A DNA stretch of 36,331 nt from Neokomagataea anthophila (GTDB taxonomy: Bacteria > Pseudomonadota > Alphaproteobacteria > Acetobacterales > Acetobacteraceae): contig NZ_JAGRQH010000011.1 of NCBI RefSeq assembly GCF_018122595.1, positions 1 through 36,331 on the forward strand, given 5' to 3'. Of this stretch, positions 35,365 through 36,331 are shown in pieces (positions within the stretch are counted from its first letter, which is position 1; each line of letters begins with the position of its first letter). The notes below the pieces were generated by a model, which ran no database searches, had not been told where the DNA came from, and saw nothing but the letters and a program-made list of their open reading frames with translations. The translations under genes were made by a program, and so were the position numbers.

Positions 35365-35927
35365 GCCTTGATCATAGCGTAAGCCGCCACGCTCACCATG
35401 CACTTGACCTCGCCGCGCGCAATCATCGCCTCAAACTCTGCCAAAGGCATGTCATGCGCCGTAATATCTTGCTCCGTCTCTTCCAGATCCGTTTCTCCTC
35501 GCGTTAGATCGCGCGCAAGATAAACCTGCCCTTTCTGATTCGAATATCCGGCCCCTTGATACATCGTGCCCGCATGAATCATTTCACCCGCACGCAAACC
35601 GGTCTCTTCGCGCAATTCGCCTAAAGCCAACTCGCCGGGATCAACGTTCTCTTTTGTTTCCCAGCACCCCATAGGCAATTCCCACATCCGCTCTCCCACG
35701 GGATAACGAAATTGCTGAATGAGAGTCACGCGCCCATCCTTATGCAACGGCAGAATCACTACAAATTCAGAGCGGTCTACCACCCCATATAAACCCTGCT
35801 TACCATTCGGGTGGATAATCACATCCTCCTGCACAGCCGTCCAAGGGTTACTATACGCAACACGGCTCGACACTATTTGAAACCCTGCTGCACGTCGTCC
35901 TTCTGCAATCGTCTTATCCGCGGCCAT
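35349..35927 (-). CDS. Nudix hydrolase, ADP-ribose pyrophosphatase-like
   Basis: This 192-residue Nudix enzyme cleaves nucleoside diphosphates linked to another group. The N-terminal strands NPWTAVQEDVIIHPNGKQGLYGVV and FVVILPLHKDGRVTLIQQFRYPVGERMWELPMG match ADP-ribose pyrophosphatases and related NUDT5-like enzymes. The Nudix box is ELPMGCWETKE...GELREETGL. It keeps the metal-binding REE-type glutamates, but the usual Arg before the first Glu is Gly and the loop is slightly longer, as in a GELREETG subgroup. AAGGA lies 9 nt before the ATG. The exact substrate is not fixed by the motif. It converges on the ABM gene across a shared hairpin. Confidence 0.88.
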   Translation of the reverse strand: MAADKTIAEGRRAAGFQIVSSRVAYSNPWTAVQEDVIIHPNGKQGLYGVVDRSEFVVILPLHKDGRVTLIQQFRYPVGERMWELPMGCWETKENVDPGELALGELREETGLRAGEMIHAGTMYQGAGYSNQKGQVYLARDLTRGETDLEETEQDITAHDMPLAEFEAMIARGEVKCMVSVAAYAMIKARGLL

Positions 35928-36018
35928 GGTATATTTTCCTTACTGTCACAGAGTGACTCAGCATGCGCTCCTTATCTGACAACGTCCATTCACGATCGTG
36001 CTTATAATTTTTTACAGA

Positions 36019-36218
36019 TTCAGCCCCACTGGAAACAGCCGCCCCCTTCCTGATAACCTCGCCGCTGTGTACGCCTCGACGGTATCCACCTTGGGGTGAC
36101 ATCGCTCAACGACCCGAGTATTCGTCTGGAGGCCACAGAGGCGATCCGCCAGCCTGATTGATCGTGTCATTGTCACATGGGATACGGATACAGGCACACA
36201 TAACGTTGAGCGTTATTG
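36019..36218 (+). pseudogene. Decayed C-terminal fragment resembling a serine site-specific recombinase
   Basis: Translated pieces in two frames join into one sequence resembling the C-terminal coil of resolvase-type recombinases. PDNLAAVYASTVSTLG is in the frame of 36049, TSLNDPSIRLEATEAIRQPD in the frame of 36096, and LIDRVIVTWDTDTG in the frame of 36154, which is the first frame again. Intact relatives read roughly HPNLAEVYRRKV..LNDP..RAEAAEALRGLIDRVVLTP. A TGA at 36097 and two compensating shifts break it, and no catalytic N-terminal domain is present in the 372-nt gap. It abuts the initiator tRNA gene. The match is from memory and moderate. Past about 36218 the frame stays open but no longer resembles the family. 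Confidence 0.5.
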
Positions 36219-36299
36219 CCAGTTGCCCCGACGCGTGCATCCGCATGGGATCGGAGTGATCCGTGCGGTTGAAGGCGGTAAAGAGATTTTATTGAGAGA

Positions 36300-36331
36300 T
36301 GGTTGCGGGGGTAGGATTTGAACCTACGGCC
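36300..36331 (-). tRNA. 3' half of initiator tRNA-fMet (truncated by window edge)
   Basis: The complement reads GTAGG-TTCAAAT-CCTAC (T arm), then CCCCGCA (acceptor 3' strand), discriminator A and an encoded CCA at 36302-36300. CCCCGCAACCA after a TTCAAAT T loop is the ending of bacterial initiator tRNAs. The anticodon lies outside the window, so identity rests on this half only. Confidence 0.75.

Noticed and set aside
36012-36197. Leftward 61-residue open frame beside the Nudix gene
   Set aside because: It is antisense to the recombinase-like fragments and resembles no family. The + strand translation makes more sense.

Overview
The window looks like a chromosomal segment from an acetic acid bacterium or close relative (Acetobacteraceae, Alphaproteobacteria). 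The reasons are the moderately GC-rich coding style, the Hint_2-type protein family common in this group, the alphaproteobacterial form of the initiator tRNA 3' half, and the mix of Cop, Feo, Zur, HrpB and Apt homologues. Genus is not assigned. No CRISPR array, rRNA, complete insertion sequence or intact prophage is visible.

Region by region: (1) 1-1740 is an AT-rich block with a truncated gene, a DUF4282 membrane protein and a membrane-anchored protein of unknown function. It is closed by a perfect 16-bp hairpin. (2) 1856-5526 holds a glycine-zipper lipoprotein, a Zur-type Fur regulator, cysteine synthase and an RBBP9/YdeN-type serine hydrolase. (3) 5477-13758 is a metal-homeostasis island. 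A copper P1B ATPase diverges from a secreted His/Met/Cys-rich protein, a Tat-exported multicopper oxidase with a long Met/His insert, and CopB. FeoA, FeoB and a small Cys-rich membrane protein follow. (4) 13846-21367 carries peptide and amino-acid catabolism genes: a secreted prolyl oligopeptidase, a PutA-like protein and L-serine dehydratase. (5) 21435-26103 holds two secreted proteins (one SIMPL) and a DegP-like protease / OmpR regulator / sensor kinase operon. (6) 26246-28054 is a large Hint-domain protein behind a very AT-rich spacer. (7) 28311-35927 is housekeeping and transport: HrpB helicase, nitroreductase, Apt, a stand-alone receiver coupled to a Bcr/CflA exporter, a VTT membrane protein, an ABM monooxygenase and a Nudix hydrolase. 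(8) 36019-36331 holds a decayed C-terminal fragment that resembles a serine recombinase, beside the 3' half of an initiator tRNA gene.

How genes work together: the CopA ATPase moves Cu(I) out of the cytoplasm, while the multicopper oxidase and CopB handle copper in the periplasm and outer membrane. FeoAB imports Fe(II) and may share Fur-type control. The DegP-like protease with its two-component system probably answers envelope stress.

The most unusual signal is the PutA-like protein. It has the full PutA domain layout and length. However, nearly every residue I know to contact proline in the PRODH site, plus the ALDH general base and oxyanion Asn, is substituted. The ALDH nucleophilic Cys and several FAD-binding positions remain.
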